This document shows, one piece after another, positions 51,756 to 60,536 of a stretch of DNA of 64,000 nucleotides (its first letter is position 1; every line of letters starts with the position of its first letter). The notes beneath the pieces are model-generated. The model saw only the letters and a list, made by a program, of their open reading frames with translations. It ran no database searches and had not been told where the DNA came from. The translations under genes were made by a program, and so were the position numbers. This DNA is from Agromyces bauzanensis (GTDB taxonomy: Bacteria; Actinomycetota; Actinomycetes; Actinomycetales; Microbacteriaceae): positions 405,357 through 469,356 of the forward strand of contig NZ_BMMD01000001.1 in assembly GCF_014645655.1 (NCBI RefSeq). Reading direction: 5' to 3'.

Positions 51756-53303
51756 ATGGCGGCAATGACCTCCCGACCAGGCGACGCCATGACCGCAGCG
51801 CCGTCCCGCCGCGCTGGGCATGCGGCGGTCATCGCCGTCGTCACCACCGGGGTCGTCGCACTGATCGTGCGCACGGCCGCGTTCGTGTTCCCCGAGTCCA
51901 TCCTCTGGATGCGCGAGAACGACGACGGTGTGATGTTCGCCGGTACGATCGCGATGCTGCATGGGCTCGCACCGTACGCCGACTTCGACTTCGTGCACCC
52001 GCCCGGATCGCTGCTGACGCTCACGCCGTTCGCGCTGCTCGGCGCCGGCACGACCGAAGCGGTCGGGCTGGCGGGTGCCCGCCTCCTCACCGTCGCCGTC
52101 GGCGTCGCGAACACGGTGCTCATCGGCCTCCTGCTACGCCGGTTCGGCGCGTCGGCGGTGCTCATCGGCGGCGGGCTCTACGCGGTCTGGGGTACGGCGG
52201 TGGTCACCGAGCAGACGTACCTGCTCGAGCCCTACCTGAACCTGTTCCTTCTCGTCGCGTTGTTCGCGATCACGTTCCGGTGGCGGTTCGCACCGTTCAT
52301 CGCCGGTGCATCGCTCGGACTCGCTCTCGCGTCGAAGTACTGGGCAGTCGTCGACGTCGTCATCGTCGGCTGGATGATCTGGGTCGCCTTCGGCCGAGCC
52401 GCGTTCGCCAGGTACGTCGCCGCCGGCGCCGTCACGGCCGGCCTGCTGGCGCTGCCCTTCCTGTTCCGGGATCCGGGCGCGATGTGGTCGCTCACGGTCA
52501 CGGCCCAACTCGAGCGAGGCGGCAACGAGGTCGACCTCGCCGAGCGGGCCGACGTCTTCTCCCCCTACCTCGCGTTCCCCACGCTGCGCGAACTGATCCC
52601 CACCGCGGCATCCGCGCTGGGCGTCGCGCTGCTCCCGCTCGTCGCCGCCCTCCCGCTCATCGAGATGGGCCGTGCGCGACGTCGACCCGGCGCATGGAGC
52701 GATGAGGCATGGTGGGGCCTCATCACGCTCGCGCACGCGATCCTGCTGGCGGTCGCCTCGATGTTCTTCTACCACTACGCCGCGTGGCTGATGGCGCCGC
52801 TCGCCCTCTCACTCGGCGCCGCGGTCGGCCGGCTGCGACGAGCGCGCGTGCGTCACCTCGTGCTCGCCGGCGGCCTCGTGATCCTCATGCTGATGGCTGC
52901 CGGCGATCTGGTGCGGGTCCGGCCCACGCCCTCGGCGACGCAACTTCAGGAGTGGGCCGCGGGGCGTGAGTGCGTCGCGGGCATGCCGTCGACACTCGTC
53001 GCCGCCGATCGGGTCGGGGCCGACCTCGACCACGGCTGCCCGATGGACGTGGACCCGCTGAGCCTCGGCATGACCCTGCCGAACGCGGGCTCGCTCTCGC
53101 ATCGTGGCCTCATCGAGTCCGATGAATGGCAGGCCCGGTGGTGGTCGTACATCGAGGGCGCGGATGCCGCGGTCATCACGCCGGGGCAGCGCGAGTGGCT
53201 CTCCCCCACGCACGCAGCGGAGTTCGAGGCGGCCTTCGTACAGGACGGCACGATCGGCGATCACGAGCTCTGGCGTCGGCCGGCGGACGCGCCCGCGCCC
53301 TGA
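51756..53303 (+). CDS. Polytopic membrane glycosyltransferase-like protein (ArnT/GT39-87 type)
   Basis: A 515-residue integral membrane protein with about ten hydrophobic segments. The first periplasmic loop has RENDDGVMFAGTIAMLHGLA and FDFVHPPGSLL, the aspartate-containing loop of GT-C glycosyltransferases that use lipid-phosphate sugar donors. A soluble domain of about 130 residues follows the last helix. ATG 51756 is chosen because GGAGGG lies six bases before it. It would transfer a sugar on the outer face of the membrane. It abuts the sulfatase-like gene, convergent with a 9-base gap. Confidence 0.8.
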   Translation: MAAMTSRPGDAMTAAPSRRAGHAAVIAVVTTGVVALIVRTAAFVFPESILWMRENDDGVMFAGTIAMLHGLAPYADFDFVHPPGSLLTLTPFALLGAGTTEAVGLAGARLLTVAVGVANTVLIGLLLRRFGASAVLIGGGLYAVWGTAVVTEQTYLLEPYLNLFLLVALFAITFRWRFAPFIAGASLGLALASKYWAVVDVVIVGWMIWVAFGRAAFARYVAAGAVTAGLLALPFLFRDPGAMWSLTVTAQLERGGNEVDLAERADVFSPYLAFPTLRELIPTAASALGVALLPLVAALPLIEMGRARRRPGAWSDEAWWGLITLAHAILLAVASMFFYHYAAWLMAPLALSLGAAVGRLRRARVRHLVLAGGLVILMLMAAGDLVRVRPTPSATQLQEWAAGRECVAGMPSTLVAADRVGADLDHGCPMDVDPLSLGMTLPNAGSLSHRGLIESDEWQARWWSYIEGADAAVITPGQREWLSPTHAAEFEAAFVQDGTIGDHELWRRPADAPAP

Positions 53304-53312
53304 GTCCCGGCC

Positions 53313-54962
53313 TCACCCTGCGCTGAAGGCGTCGAGGAATCGATCGCGGAACGCGCTCATCGGCCAGACGGGTGCGTCCGGTGCCGGCAGCGTCCCGTCC
53401 TGCCACCGCCATTCCTCGATCGACGTGAAGACGGCCGGGTCCTTCGAGATGATGCTGATCGGCACGTCGTGACCGGCGCCCTGCCCGCTCACGATCGTCG
53501 CCGGCTGGTGGTCGCCGAGCACCACCAGCACCAGGTTCGGGTCGTCGGCTTCGTGCAGAAAGGCGAACATCGCATCGAGCGAGTACCGGATGGACTCGGC
53601 GTACGCCTGCTGCACGCGTTCCGGATCCTGCCAGACCTCGGTCGGCGACTGCCCCTGCGCAGGTTGGGACTCGAACACGGAACCGTCGCCCACGTCGGAC
53701 CACGGCACGAGCCGCGGGAGCGGCGCCCACGGCGTATGCGAGGAGACGAGGTCGATCTCGGCCATGACCGGTTGATGGTCCCGGGCGAGCTCGTGGTCGG
53801 CGAAGTACTTCCAGGTGTACTGGTCCGGGATGCGCGCATACCCGAAGGACGGCCCGCGATAGCCGACGTCGTTCGCGTCGAGGAGCGTGTCGAAGTGATA
53901 GAAGGTCGTGCCGAACGACCACGGCTCCGTGTTCGAGGGAACCACGCTCACCGTGCGCCATCCGGCTTCTCCGAACGCTCGGCTCAGCGTGAATCGATCG
54001 CTCCGGATCACCCTGCTGTAGAGCGGCTGCCGGTCGACCCAGAGTCCGGTCTGGAACGTCGAGTGCGCGAGCCAGCTGAGACCACCGAACGTCGGAGAGG
54101 TGAGGAAGGCGCTCTGGGAGCCGTAACCGTCGGCGCGAAGCTGTGCCTCACCGACTCGCAGCACCCGTTGCACGCCCGTCGAGAATCCGGTCCCTTCCAC
54201 GGCCACCCTGCCGTAGCTCTCGACGAAGGCGAAGACGACGTCCTTGCCCTTCAGCGAGGTCAGCAGTTCGGAACCGGCCGTGTCACGGTACGGGTCGGTC
54301 GCGATCCGGTTCGACAGGTCGGCGAGCGCGGCGACCCCAGCCGCGGCGTGCGACGCCGACGCGTTGATCGAACGGAGGGATGCGGCCGCCGCGACCGGCT
54401 GGCCCGCGGGCAGGCTCGAGCCCGTCAGGGCCGCGATCATCCACACCGCGGTGACCGTCACGATCGAGATCGTTCCGTGCGGACGCTCGGGCCCGATGGC
54501 GGCGCCCACACGGAGCGCAGCCCACGCGAGCGCGACGATCGATCCGGCGGCGACGGCCGCGAGGAGCGCGACCAACCCGTTCGCGGCGGCACCGCCGATC
54601 GAGCCCTGGAGGACCCCGAACGCGTCGCCCAGCTGCTGCCAGTCGAGCGGATCGAAGGGGATGTCGAGCACCGACCGGTAGCCGACGTCGATCGCCGCGA
54701 GGACGAGCGCGCCGACGACGGTCGCACCGAAGCCGGCCGCGACGAGTCCGCGTGCGGGCGGCCAGGGCAGCAGGCCGACGAGGAGCACTGCGAGGATCGA
54801 CTCCACGGGAAGCCCGGCGAGTGGCGCCGGCGAGCCGTCGGCGAGTGCGCCCGGCACGAGCGGCACCACGACGAGGAGCAGGATCGCGACCACCAGGGCA
54901 ACCCTCCCGCGCACCTGGTGCGGCCACGAGCGTGAACTCTTTCCCACGCTGTCTCGTGTCAC
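53313..54962 (-). CDS. Membrane-anchored sulfatase-like / alkaline phosphatase-superfamily enzyme
   Basis: A 549-residue protein with about five N-terminal hydrophobic segments (first at VALVVAILLLVVVPLVPGAL) and an extracytoplasmic catalytic domain from about residue 225. VVFAFVESYGR carries the first metal ligand. SPTFGGLSWLAHSTFQTGLW holds the likely nucleophile region, and LVVLGDHQPATIV the Asp-His metal pair near the end. The architecture resembles phosphoglycerol transferases and related enzymes acting on membrane-linked polymers. GTG 54962 (GGAG nine bases upstream) is chosen over the much longer open frame, whose upstream part is a shadow. It is divergent from a small membrane protein. 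Confidence 0.82.
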   Translation of the reverse strand: MTRDSVGKSSRSWPHQVRGRVALVVAILLLVVVPLVPGALADGSPAPLAGLPVESILAVLLVGLLPWPPARGLVAAGFGATVVGALVLAAIDVGYRSVLDIPFDPLDWQQLGDAFGVLQGSIGGAAANGLVALLAAVAAGSIVALAWAALRVGAAIGPERPHGTISIVTVTAVWMIAALTGSSLPAGQPVAAAASLRSINASASHAAAGVAALADLSNRIATDPYRDTAGSELLTSLKGKDVVFAFVESYGRVAVEGTGFSTGVQRVLRVGEAQLRADGYGSQSAFLTSPTFGGLSWLAHSTFQTGLWVDRQPLYSRVIRSDRFTLSRAFGEAGWRTVSVVPSNTEPWSFGTTFYHFDTLLDANDVGYRGPSFGYARIPDQYTWKYFADHELARDHQPVMAEIDLVSSHTPWAPLPRLVPWSDVGDGSVFESQPAQGQSPTEVWQDPERVQQAYAESIRYSLDAMFAFLHEADDPNLVLVVLGDHQPATIVSGQGAGHDVPISIISKDPAVFTSIEEWRWQDGTLPAPDAPVWPMSAFRDRFLDAFSAG

Positions 54963-55001
54963 TGCTAGCGTCTCCGCCGGAGGCCTCGATCGGAAGCGGG
55001 T

Positions 55002-55418
55002 ATGAACGTGAACACGAACATGACTGGAACCGACAACCGGACCGTCCTGACGGTCATGCGTATCCTCAGTGCCATCGTCCTCGTCGCGGTCGGCGGAATC
55101 CATCTCTTCCTCGTCTTCGACGGTGTCGGCGGCGTGCTCGGCGTGCTCTTCGTGCTGAACGCGATCGCGGGCGTCGCGCTGGCGATCGGGATGCTCGTCC
55201 TGCGCGGACGGCTCCTGGTCATCACCGGCATCCTGAGTGTGCTGTTCGTCCTCGCGACGCTCGTGGCCCTCCTTCTGGCCCTGACCGTCGGGTTGTTCGG
55301 CATCACCGAGACGTGGAGCTTCACCCTCGTTCCGGAGTCGGTGATCATCGAGTCGATCGGCGTCGTGGTGCTCTCCATCGCCACGCTGGTCGCACTCCGC
55401 ACGCCGCGGACAGCATGA
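55002..55418 (+). CDS. Small four-helix membrane protein
   Basis: A 138-residue protein made almost entirely of four hydrophobic segments (VMRILSAIVLVAVGGIHLFL, GVLFVLNAIAGVALAIGMLV, LLVITGILSVLFVLATLVAL, SIGVVVLSIATLVAL). GGIHLFLVFDG places a histidine and aspartate at the end of helix 1. No family is recognised. It lies between the divergent sulfatase-like gene and the convergent phosphatidyltransferase gene. Confidence 0.75.
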   Translation: MNVNTNMTGTDNRTVLTVMRILSAIVLVAVGGIHLFLVFDGVGGVLGVLFVLNAIAGVALAIGMLVLRGRLLVITGILSVLFVLATLVALLLALTVGLFGITETWSFTLVPESVIIESIGVVVLSIATLVALRTPRTA

Positions 55419-55452
55419 TCGCGCGTCGTCCGGATGTGAGCCGGCCTGCGCA

Positions 55453-56178
55453 TCACCGTGCCGCACCCAGCTTCGCTCGCGGGGTGCGGCTTCGCTGCGC
55501 CAGCCATACCACGTCGCGGCCGAAGGATTCGACGAGCAGGACGAGTGCGACTCCCACGAGCACGCCGGCGAGCTCCGGGAGGATGCCGGATGCCGCCACG
55601 GTCAGGGCGATCCCCTGAACGGCCGTCACGACCTTCCGCCAGTACCGGGGCGGGAGCTGCAGGCGTAGCCAGGGCAGCATCCATCCCGCCGCGACGAAGA
55701 CGTAGCGCATGAGGCCGATCGCCAGCACCCACGGACCGAGCGCCTGTGCCACGTACGCGCTGAGCATGAGGAGGAGGAATGCATCCACCTCCATGTCGAA
55801 TCGAGCGCCGAGCTCGGTGGCGGTGCCGGTACGCCGCGCGACCCATCCGTCCATGGCGTCCAGCGCGAGCGCCGGGACGGTGAGGCCGATCAGGAGCGGA
55901 GCCGGGATCGGCCCGACGAACGAGGCGGCGACCAGTCCGGTGATGACTGCGACGACGGCAGATCTGGTCGCCGTGACGACGTTCGCCCATCCGAAGCAGG
56001 CGGCATTCCGGCGTCGCAGCGCCCGGAGCAGCAGGGCGGTGCTCGTTGTCAGATACGCGAGCGCCACCAAGGCGCCGATCGCCGGCAGCTCGTCGACGAC
56101 CCAGATCGCCGACACGCCGGCCGCACCGAGTGCGGCCGACCCGATCGGTGCGAGGTGAACCGTATTGCCCGCCATCAC
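55453..56178 (-). CDS. CDP-alcohol phosphatidyltransferase-family enzyme
   Basis: A 241-residue polytopic enzyme with the complete catalytic signature LDAMDGWVARRT then GARFDMEVDAF (four aspartates, about residues 94-121). Flanking hydrophobic segments account for six to seven helices. It would couple a CDP-activated alcohol (CDP-diacylglycerol or another) to an acceptor. The GTG-ATG start at 56178 follows AAGGA. It is divergent from the pterin-type operon with a shared promoter region of about 85 bases. The neighbourhood suggests that the acceptor or donor is a product of that operon. Confidence 0.85.
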   Translation of the reverse strand: MMAGNTVHLAPIGSAALGAAGVSAIWVVDELPAIGALVALAYLTTSTALLLRALRRRNAACFGWANVVTATRSAVVAVITGLVAASFVGPIPAPLLIGLTVPALALDAMDGWVARRTGTATELGARFDMEVDAFLLLMLSAYVAQALGPWVLAIGLMRYVFVAAGWMLPWLRLQLPPRYWRKVVTAVQGIALTVAASGILPELAGVLVGVALVLLVESFGRDVVWLAQRSRTPRAKLGAAR

Positions 56179-56264
56179 GTGTCCTTGTCATGGAGCATCT
56201 CACGGAGCATATTCGGGTAACGGGGGAGATCGCCGGATGGTTCATCATCGAAGGAGAAGCACCG

Positions 56265-57245
56265 TTGCCTGAGGCCGTGGCGTTCTGGATCGACGAGCCC
56301 GGCGTGGCGGCCCTGCGCCGGCAGCCGATCGCCGCTGCCGTCGAGGGCGAGGTGCTCGTGCGCACCCGGTACACGGGCATCAGCCGCGGCACCGAGGCGA
56401 CGGTCTTCCTGGGCCGCGTGCCGAGCAGTGAGCACGAGCGGATGCGCGCGCCGTTCCAGGAGGGCGACTTCCCCGGACCGGTGAAGTACGGCTATCTCAA
56501 CGTCGGGGTCGTCGAGCAGGGGCCCGACGCGCTCCGCGGGCGGACGGTCTTCACGTTGTTCCCCCACCAGTCGGCCTTCGTCGTGCCCGCTGATGCCGTG
56601 GTTCCCGTCCCTCGCGGCGTACCCTCCCGTCGTGCCGTGCTCGCCGGGGCGGTCGAGACCGCGGTCAACGTACTGTGGGATGCCGCCCCCCTGATCGGAG
56701 ACCGGGTCACGGTCGTGGGTGCCGGCATGATCGGATGCTGCGTCGCACGACTGGCTCGCGGCATCCCCGGACTCGACGTCGTGCTCGTCGACGTGGACGC
56801 ATCGCGTCGCGCGGTCGCGGATCGTCTCGACGTCGGCTTCGCCGAACCCGGCGATGCGCCCCTCGGTTGCGATCTGGTCATCAACACGAGCGGGTCGGAG
56901 GCGGGGCTGCAGCTCGCGCTCGCGTCCGTCGTGACCGACGGGGAGGTGATCGAGGCCAGCTGGTACGGCGACCGGCCCGTCACCCTCGCACTGGGCGCCG
57001 ACTTCCACTCGCGCCGCCTGACGATCCGGTCGAGTCAGGTGGGCGCCGTGGCCGGGCGCCGTCGAGGCACGCGGACGACTCGCGACCGCCTGACGCTTGC
57101 GCTCGAGCTTCTGCAGGACGCGGCCTTCGACGCACTGCTCACGGGCCACTCCCCGTGGGGCGACCTTCCCGTCGTGATGGCCGACCTCGCAACCGGGCGA
57201 AGCACTGCGCTCTGCCACACGATCGATTGGACGGATGCCTCGTGA
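56265..57245 (+). CDS. Zinc-type alcohol dehydrogenase-like oxidoreductase (MDR superfamily)
   Basis: A 326-residue medium-chain dehydrogenase-like protein. [20 protein letters not shown] is the N-terminal substrate-domain motif, [20 protein letters not shown] (near residue 146) the NAD(P)-binding fold, and [20 protein letters not shown] the following strand. It lacks the usual catalytic zinc residues GHE, having SRGTE and [11 protein letters not shown] instead. The TTG start at 56265 is preferred because AAGGAGA lies seven to eight bases before it and the product begins [12 protein letters not shown], as expected; the ATG at 56190 has no such site. The stop overlaps the next start. Confidence 0.82.
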   Translation: MPEAVAFWIDEPGVAALRRQPIAAAVEGEVLVRTRYTGISRGTEATVFLGRVPSSEHERMRAPFQEGDFPGPVKYGYLNVGVVEQGPDALRGRTVFTLFPHQSAFVVPADAVVPVPRGVPSRRAVLAGAVETAVNVLWDAAPLIGDRVTVVGAGMIGCCVARLARGIPGLDVVLVDVDASRRAVADRLDVGFAEPGDAPLGCDLVINTSGSEAGLQLALASVVTDGEVIEASWYGDRPVTLALGADFHSRRLTIRSSQVGAVAGRRRGTRTTRDRLTLALELLQDAAFDALLTGHSPWGDLPVVMADLATGRSTALCHTIDWTDAS

Positions 57246-57643
57246 CCTTCACCCTGACCGTGCGAGACCACATGATGGTCGCCCACAGCTTCTCGGGAGA
57301 GACCTTCGGCCCGGCGCAGCGCGTGCACGGGGCGACCTTCATCGTCGACGCGTCGTTCCGTGCGAGCGAACTCGACACCGACGGCGTGGTCATCGACATC
57401 GGGCTGGCATCCGAGGCGCTCGCTGAGATCACGGGTTCGCTGACCTACCGCAACCTGGACGACGAACCGGAGTTCGCCGGCATGAACACCACGACCGAAC
57501 GGATGTGCCAGGTCATCGCCGACCGACTCGCAGAGCGTGCGGCAGATGGACGGCTCGGATCGGCCGGCGCGCGGCTGTCGTCGATCGAGGTCACCCTCCA
57601 CGAGTCGCACATCGCATGGGCGAGCTACGAGCGGAGCCTGTGA
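57242..57643 (+). CDS. 6-pyruvoyl-tetrahydropterin synthase/QueD-like protein, divergent active site
   Basis: A 133-residue T-fold protein related to PTPS and 6-carboxytetrahydropterin synthase. VAHSF (His15) and RVHGATF (His29) mark the zinc site, [20 protein letters not shown] the family helix, and [14 protein letters not shown] the C-terminal strand with the pterin-anchoring glutamate. In PTPS/QueD the second motif is C-x3-HGH; here the cysteine position is alanine and the second histidine is Ala31. One zinc ligand and the catalytic cysteine are therefore missing. It may bind a pteridine-like compound but catalyse something else. The start overlaps the dehydrogenase stop (GTGA). Confidence 0.82.
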   Translation: MTFTLTVRDHMMVAHSFSGETFGPAQRVHGATFIVDASFRASELDTDGVVIDIGLASEALAEITGSLTYRNLDDEPEFAGMNTTTERMCQVIADRLAERAADGRLGSAGARLSSIEVTLHESHIAWASYERSL

Positions 57644-57646
57644 CGC

Positions 57647-58729
57647 ATGATGAACGCGACCGTGCACTTCCTCGTACCCGACGCCGTCGACGACGATGAG
57701 CGCGTCAGCGGTGGCAACGTCTACGATCGGCGCCTCACCGGAGCGCTGCGAGCGCGAGGCCTGGACGTGCGACTGGTGCGCGTCGCGGAAGGCCGCGTGA
57801 ACGACGTGGTGCACGCGATGTCCGTGCTCCCCCGCAACGCCCTCGTGCTGGTCGACGGCCTGATCGCCGTAGCGGCATCGGACGTGCTGCGCGCGCATTC
57901 GACGCGTCTTCGAATCGTCGTGCTGGCGCATATGGTCGCCAGCGCCCTGCCCGGGATGCACGACGACGCGGGAACGGCCGAACGCGAGCGCGAGGCCCTG
58001 AGCGCCGCCCGCCGTGTGATCGCGACGAGCGAGTGGACGCGATCCGAACTCGTGGCGCGCGCCTACGCCGTGCCCGACCGGATCGCGGTGGCTCATCCGG
58101 GCACGGACGCCGGACCGACGGCATCCGGATCCCGATCGGGTGGACACCTGCTCTGCGTCGGCGCGGTCGCGCCGCACAAGGGCCAGGACGTGCTCATCGA
58201 GGCGCTCGCGGGAATGACCGATCTGCCCGATTGGTCCTGCTCGATCGTGGGCTCGCTGGACGTCGACCGGGAGTTCGCGATCCGCACCGCCGCCGCGATC
58301 CGATCCGCCGCACTCACGGAGCGCGTCGAGCTCAGGGGGGTGTACACGGGCCGGCGACTCGCGGACGCGTACCACGCCGCCGACCTCGTGGTCGTGCCGT
58401 CGCGGGCGGAGAGCTTCGGCATGGTCGTCACCGAGGCGCTCGCCCGGGGCATCCCCGTCGTGGCGGCGCGCGTGGGCGGAGTGCCGGAGGCGATCGCCGC
58501 GAGTGCCGCCGCCATCCTCACGCCACCCGACGATCCGGTGGCGCTGCGTGCCGTCCTGCGGCGGTGGTCGGAAGACCCCGGGTGGCGTGCAGAGCTCAAG
58601 TCGGAGGCGCTGCGGTCGCGCACGGTCACTCGAGTCTGGGACGAGACCGCGTGGATCGTCGCCACGGTGCTGAGCGAGGTCCGTTCGGAGTCGGCCGTCA
58701 TCGGATCAGAGCGGCTGGGCACCCGATGA
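57647..58729 (+). CDS. Family 4 glycosyltransferase
   Basis: A 360-residue GT-B enzyme. VSGGNVYDRRLTGALRARGL is the N-terminal loop, SGGHLLCVGAVAPHKGQDVL the start of the C-terminal nucleotide-sugar domain, and ADLVVVPSRAESFGMVVTEA the EX7E donor-binding motif. It is cytoplasmic or membrane-associated. It would glycosylate the product of the preceding enzymes. It begins four bases after the PTPS-like gene and overlaps the methyltransferase gene in ATGA. Confidence 0.88.
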   Translation: MMNATVHFLVPDAVDDDERVSGGNVYDRRLTGALRARGLDVRLVRVAEGRVNDVVHAMSVLPRNALVLVDGLIAVAASDVLRAHSTRLRIVVLAHMVASALPGMHDDAGTAEREREALSAARRVIATSEWTRSELVARAYAVPDRIAVAHPGTDAGPTASGSRSGGHLLCVGAVAPHKGQDVLIEALAGMTDLPDWSCSIVGSLDVDREFAIRTAAAIRSAALTERVELRGVYTGRRLADAYHAADLVVVPSRAESFGMVVTEALARGIPVVAARVGGVPEAIAASAAAILTPPDDPVALRAVLRRWSEDPGWRAELKSEALRSRTVTRVWDETAWIVATVLSEVRSESAVIGSERLGTR

Positions 58730-59541
58730 GCGAGATCATCGAGGTCAGCAGCGAGTGGCTGGCGCTTCGCGAACAGGAGGACGCACGCGCCCGATCGCGC
58801 CGGCTCGCCCGCGCGGCAGCCCGCAGGCTGGGATCGGGCCCGATCGTGATCCATGACCTGGGCAGCGGTACGGGCTCCATGACGAGGTGGCTGGCGCCGC
58901 TCCTGCTCGGTCCGCAGACCTGGGTCCTGCACGACTGGAACGCGGATCTCGTCGAACGCGCGGCAGAAGGTGTCGTCCCACTCGATCAGGAACGACGAGC
59001 GGTCACTGTGCGCACCCGCGCCGGGGAACTCGCGCGGCTCGGGTCCGACGATCTCGAGGATGCGTCGCTCGTGACGGCCTCCGCGTTGCTCGACGTGCTG
59101 ACCGCGGAGGAGGTGCGCGCCGTCGTGCAAGCCTGCGTCGATGCCGGCTGCCCCGCGCTGTTCAGCCTGAGCGTGACCGGCGAGGTGCGCCTCGACCCGC
59201 GGGATCCTCGCGACGACGTGTTCCAGAGGGCATTCAACGAACACCAGGAGCGCCGTGTGGGCGAACGCCGGCTCCTGGGGCCGTCGGGCGGCGCGTTCGC
59301 GCACCGCCTGTTGCTCCAGGCCGGCTGGAACGTCCGATCGGCCGCCACCCCCTGGCGACTCGGCGATCACGATCCTCGGCTGCTCGAGCAGTGGTTCGAC
59401 GGATGGCTCGGGGCGGCACTCGAGCAGCGTGCCGACCTCGAGGTCGACGGTTCCGGATACCGAGCGCTGCGTTCGTCGCAACTGCGGCACGGGGCGCTCT
59501 CGGCCACCGTCGCGCATGCCGACCTGCTGGCGTGGCCATGA
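58726..59541 (+). CDS. SAM-dependent methyltransferase
   Basis: A 271-residue class I methyltransferase: VIHDLGSGTGSMTRWLAPLL (about residues 41-60) is the SAM loop, TWVLHDWNADLVERAAEGV motif II, and SLVTASALLDVLTAEEVRAV motif IV. The substrate is presumably an intermediate of this operon. ATG overlaps on both sides (with the glycosyltransferase and membrane protein genes) imply strict co-expression. Confidence 0.87.
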   Translation: MSEIIEVSSEWLALREQEDARARSRRLARAAARRLGSGPIVIHDLGSGTGSMTRWLAPLLLGPQTWVLHDWNADLVERAAEGVVPLDQERRAVTVRTRAGELARLGSDDLEDASLVTASALLDVLTAEEVRAVVQACVDAGCPALFSLSVTGEVRLDPRDPRDDVFQRAFNEHQERRVGERRLLGPSGGAFAHRLLLQAGWNVRSAATPWRLGDHDPRLLEQWFDGWLGAALEQRADLEVDGSGYRALRSSQLRHGALSATVAHADLLAWP

Positions 59542-60521
59542 TGAGCGCGTCGTCGTACGCACGGGTGCGCGCGGTCGTGTCATCGACGTGGTTCCGCGTC
59601 GCCGCTCGCTCGCTCGTCGGCGTCGGCCTGCTGATCGCGGTCGTCGGCCAGGTCGGCTCCGGGCCGTTCCTGCGCGGCCTGTCCAGCATCGATCTCCGCG
59701 CCGTCGCTGCCGCTCTCGCGCTTTCCGCCGCCGCCACGGTCGCGGCAGCGTGGCGGTGGAGCGTCATCGCAGAGCGACTCGGCGTCGGCCTCCGGTTGCC
59801 CGACGCCATCGGAAGGCACTACCGGTCGCAGTTGCTCAACACCGTGCTTCCGGGCGGGGTGGTCGGTGACGTCGAACGAGCCGTCACGCGGGGACGCGAC
59901 ACGGGAAACGTCCCGCAAGCCGCCCGCGCCGTCGTCATCGAGCGCACCATGGGGCAGGTAGTGCAGTTCGCGCTCGCGGTCGTCATCCTCGCGTGGTTCG
60001 GCTCGGAGTTCGAGGGAGTGCTGCTCGCAGCGCTCGGCATCGGCCTCACGGTGCTCGTTCTGGCGGCGCTTGCGGCCGTCGCAGCGAGCGTGCGGGTGCA
60101 GCGCGTGCTGCGACGCGAGCTCGACGAGCTCTCGGCCGGCGTGGGATCGCCCGGTGCGTTCGTGCGCGTCGTCGCCGCGTCGATCGTGGTGGTCGGATGC
60201 CACGTCGCGACCCTCGGCGTCGCCGTCGCTGCAGTCGGGGCGAGCGTGCCGCCGTTTCGCCTCGCCGCCCTCGCGCTCGTCGTCCTGCTCGCGGGTTCCA
60301 TCCCGCTGAACATCGGCGGCTGGGGCCCGCGCGAGGGGGTCGCCGGCTGGACGTTCGCCGTCGCCGGCCTCGGCGCCTCCACGGGCGTCGCCGCATCCGC
60401 CCTCTTCGGCGTGCTCGCGATGATCGGCGTCGTCCCGGGCCTCGTCCTCGCCGTGACGGGCCGCTGTTCGCCGCGCTCGAAGCTCCGCACCAGCACCTGC
60501 CGCCCTTGTCGCCGGCGCTGA
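59538..60521 (+). CDS. Flippase-like / lysylphosphatidylglycerol synthase transmembrane-domain protein
   Basis: A 327-residue protein with about eight hydrophobic segments. YRSQLLNTVLPGGVVGDVER (residues about 95-114) and AGSIPLNIGGWGPREGVAGW (about 253-272) are the conserved motifs of the LPG-synthase N-terminal membrane domain, which flips lipids. There is no soluble aminoacyl-transferase domain. It could move a lipid-linked product across the membrane. It overlaps the methyltransferase stop (ATGATG) and precedes the RibD-like gene by 15 bases. Confidence 0.85.
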   Translation: MMSASSYARVRAVVSSTWFRVAARSLVGVGLLIAVVGQVGSGPFLRGLSSIDLRAVAAALALSAAATVAAAWRWSVIAERLGVGLRLPDAIGRHYRSQLLNTVLPGGVVGDVERAVTRGRDTGNVPQAARAVVIERTMGQVVQFALAVVILAWFGSEFEGVLLAALGIGLTVLVLAALAAVAASVRVQRVLRRELDELSAGVGSPGAFVRVVAASIVVVGCHVATLGVAVAAVGASVPPFRLAALALVVLLAGSIPLNIGGWGPREGVAGWTFAVAGLGASTGVAASALFGVLAMIGVVPGLVLAVTGRCSPRSKLRTSTCRPCRRR

Positions 60522-60536
60522 CGGAAAGATGGGAAC

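Noticed and set aside
54963..55466. 168-codon upstream extension of the sulfatase-like protein
   Set aside because: Asp/Glu/Arg-rich shadow sequence antisense to the small membrane protein gene; the GTG at 54962 has a proper ribosome-binding site.
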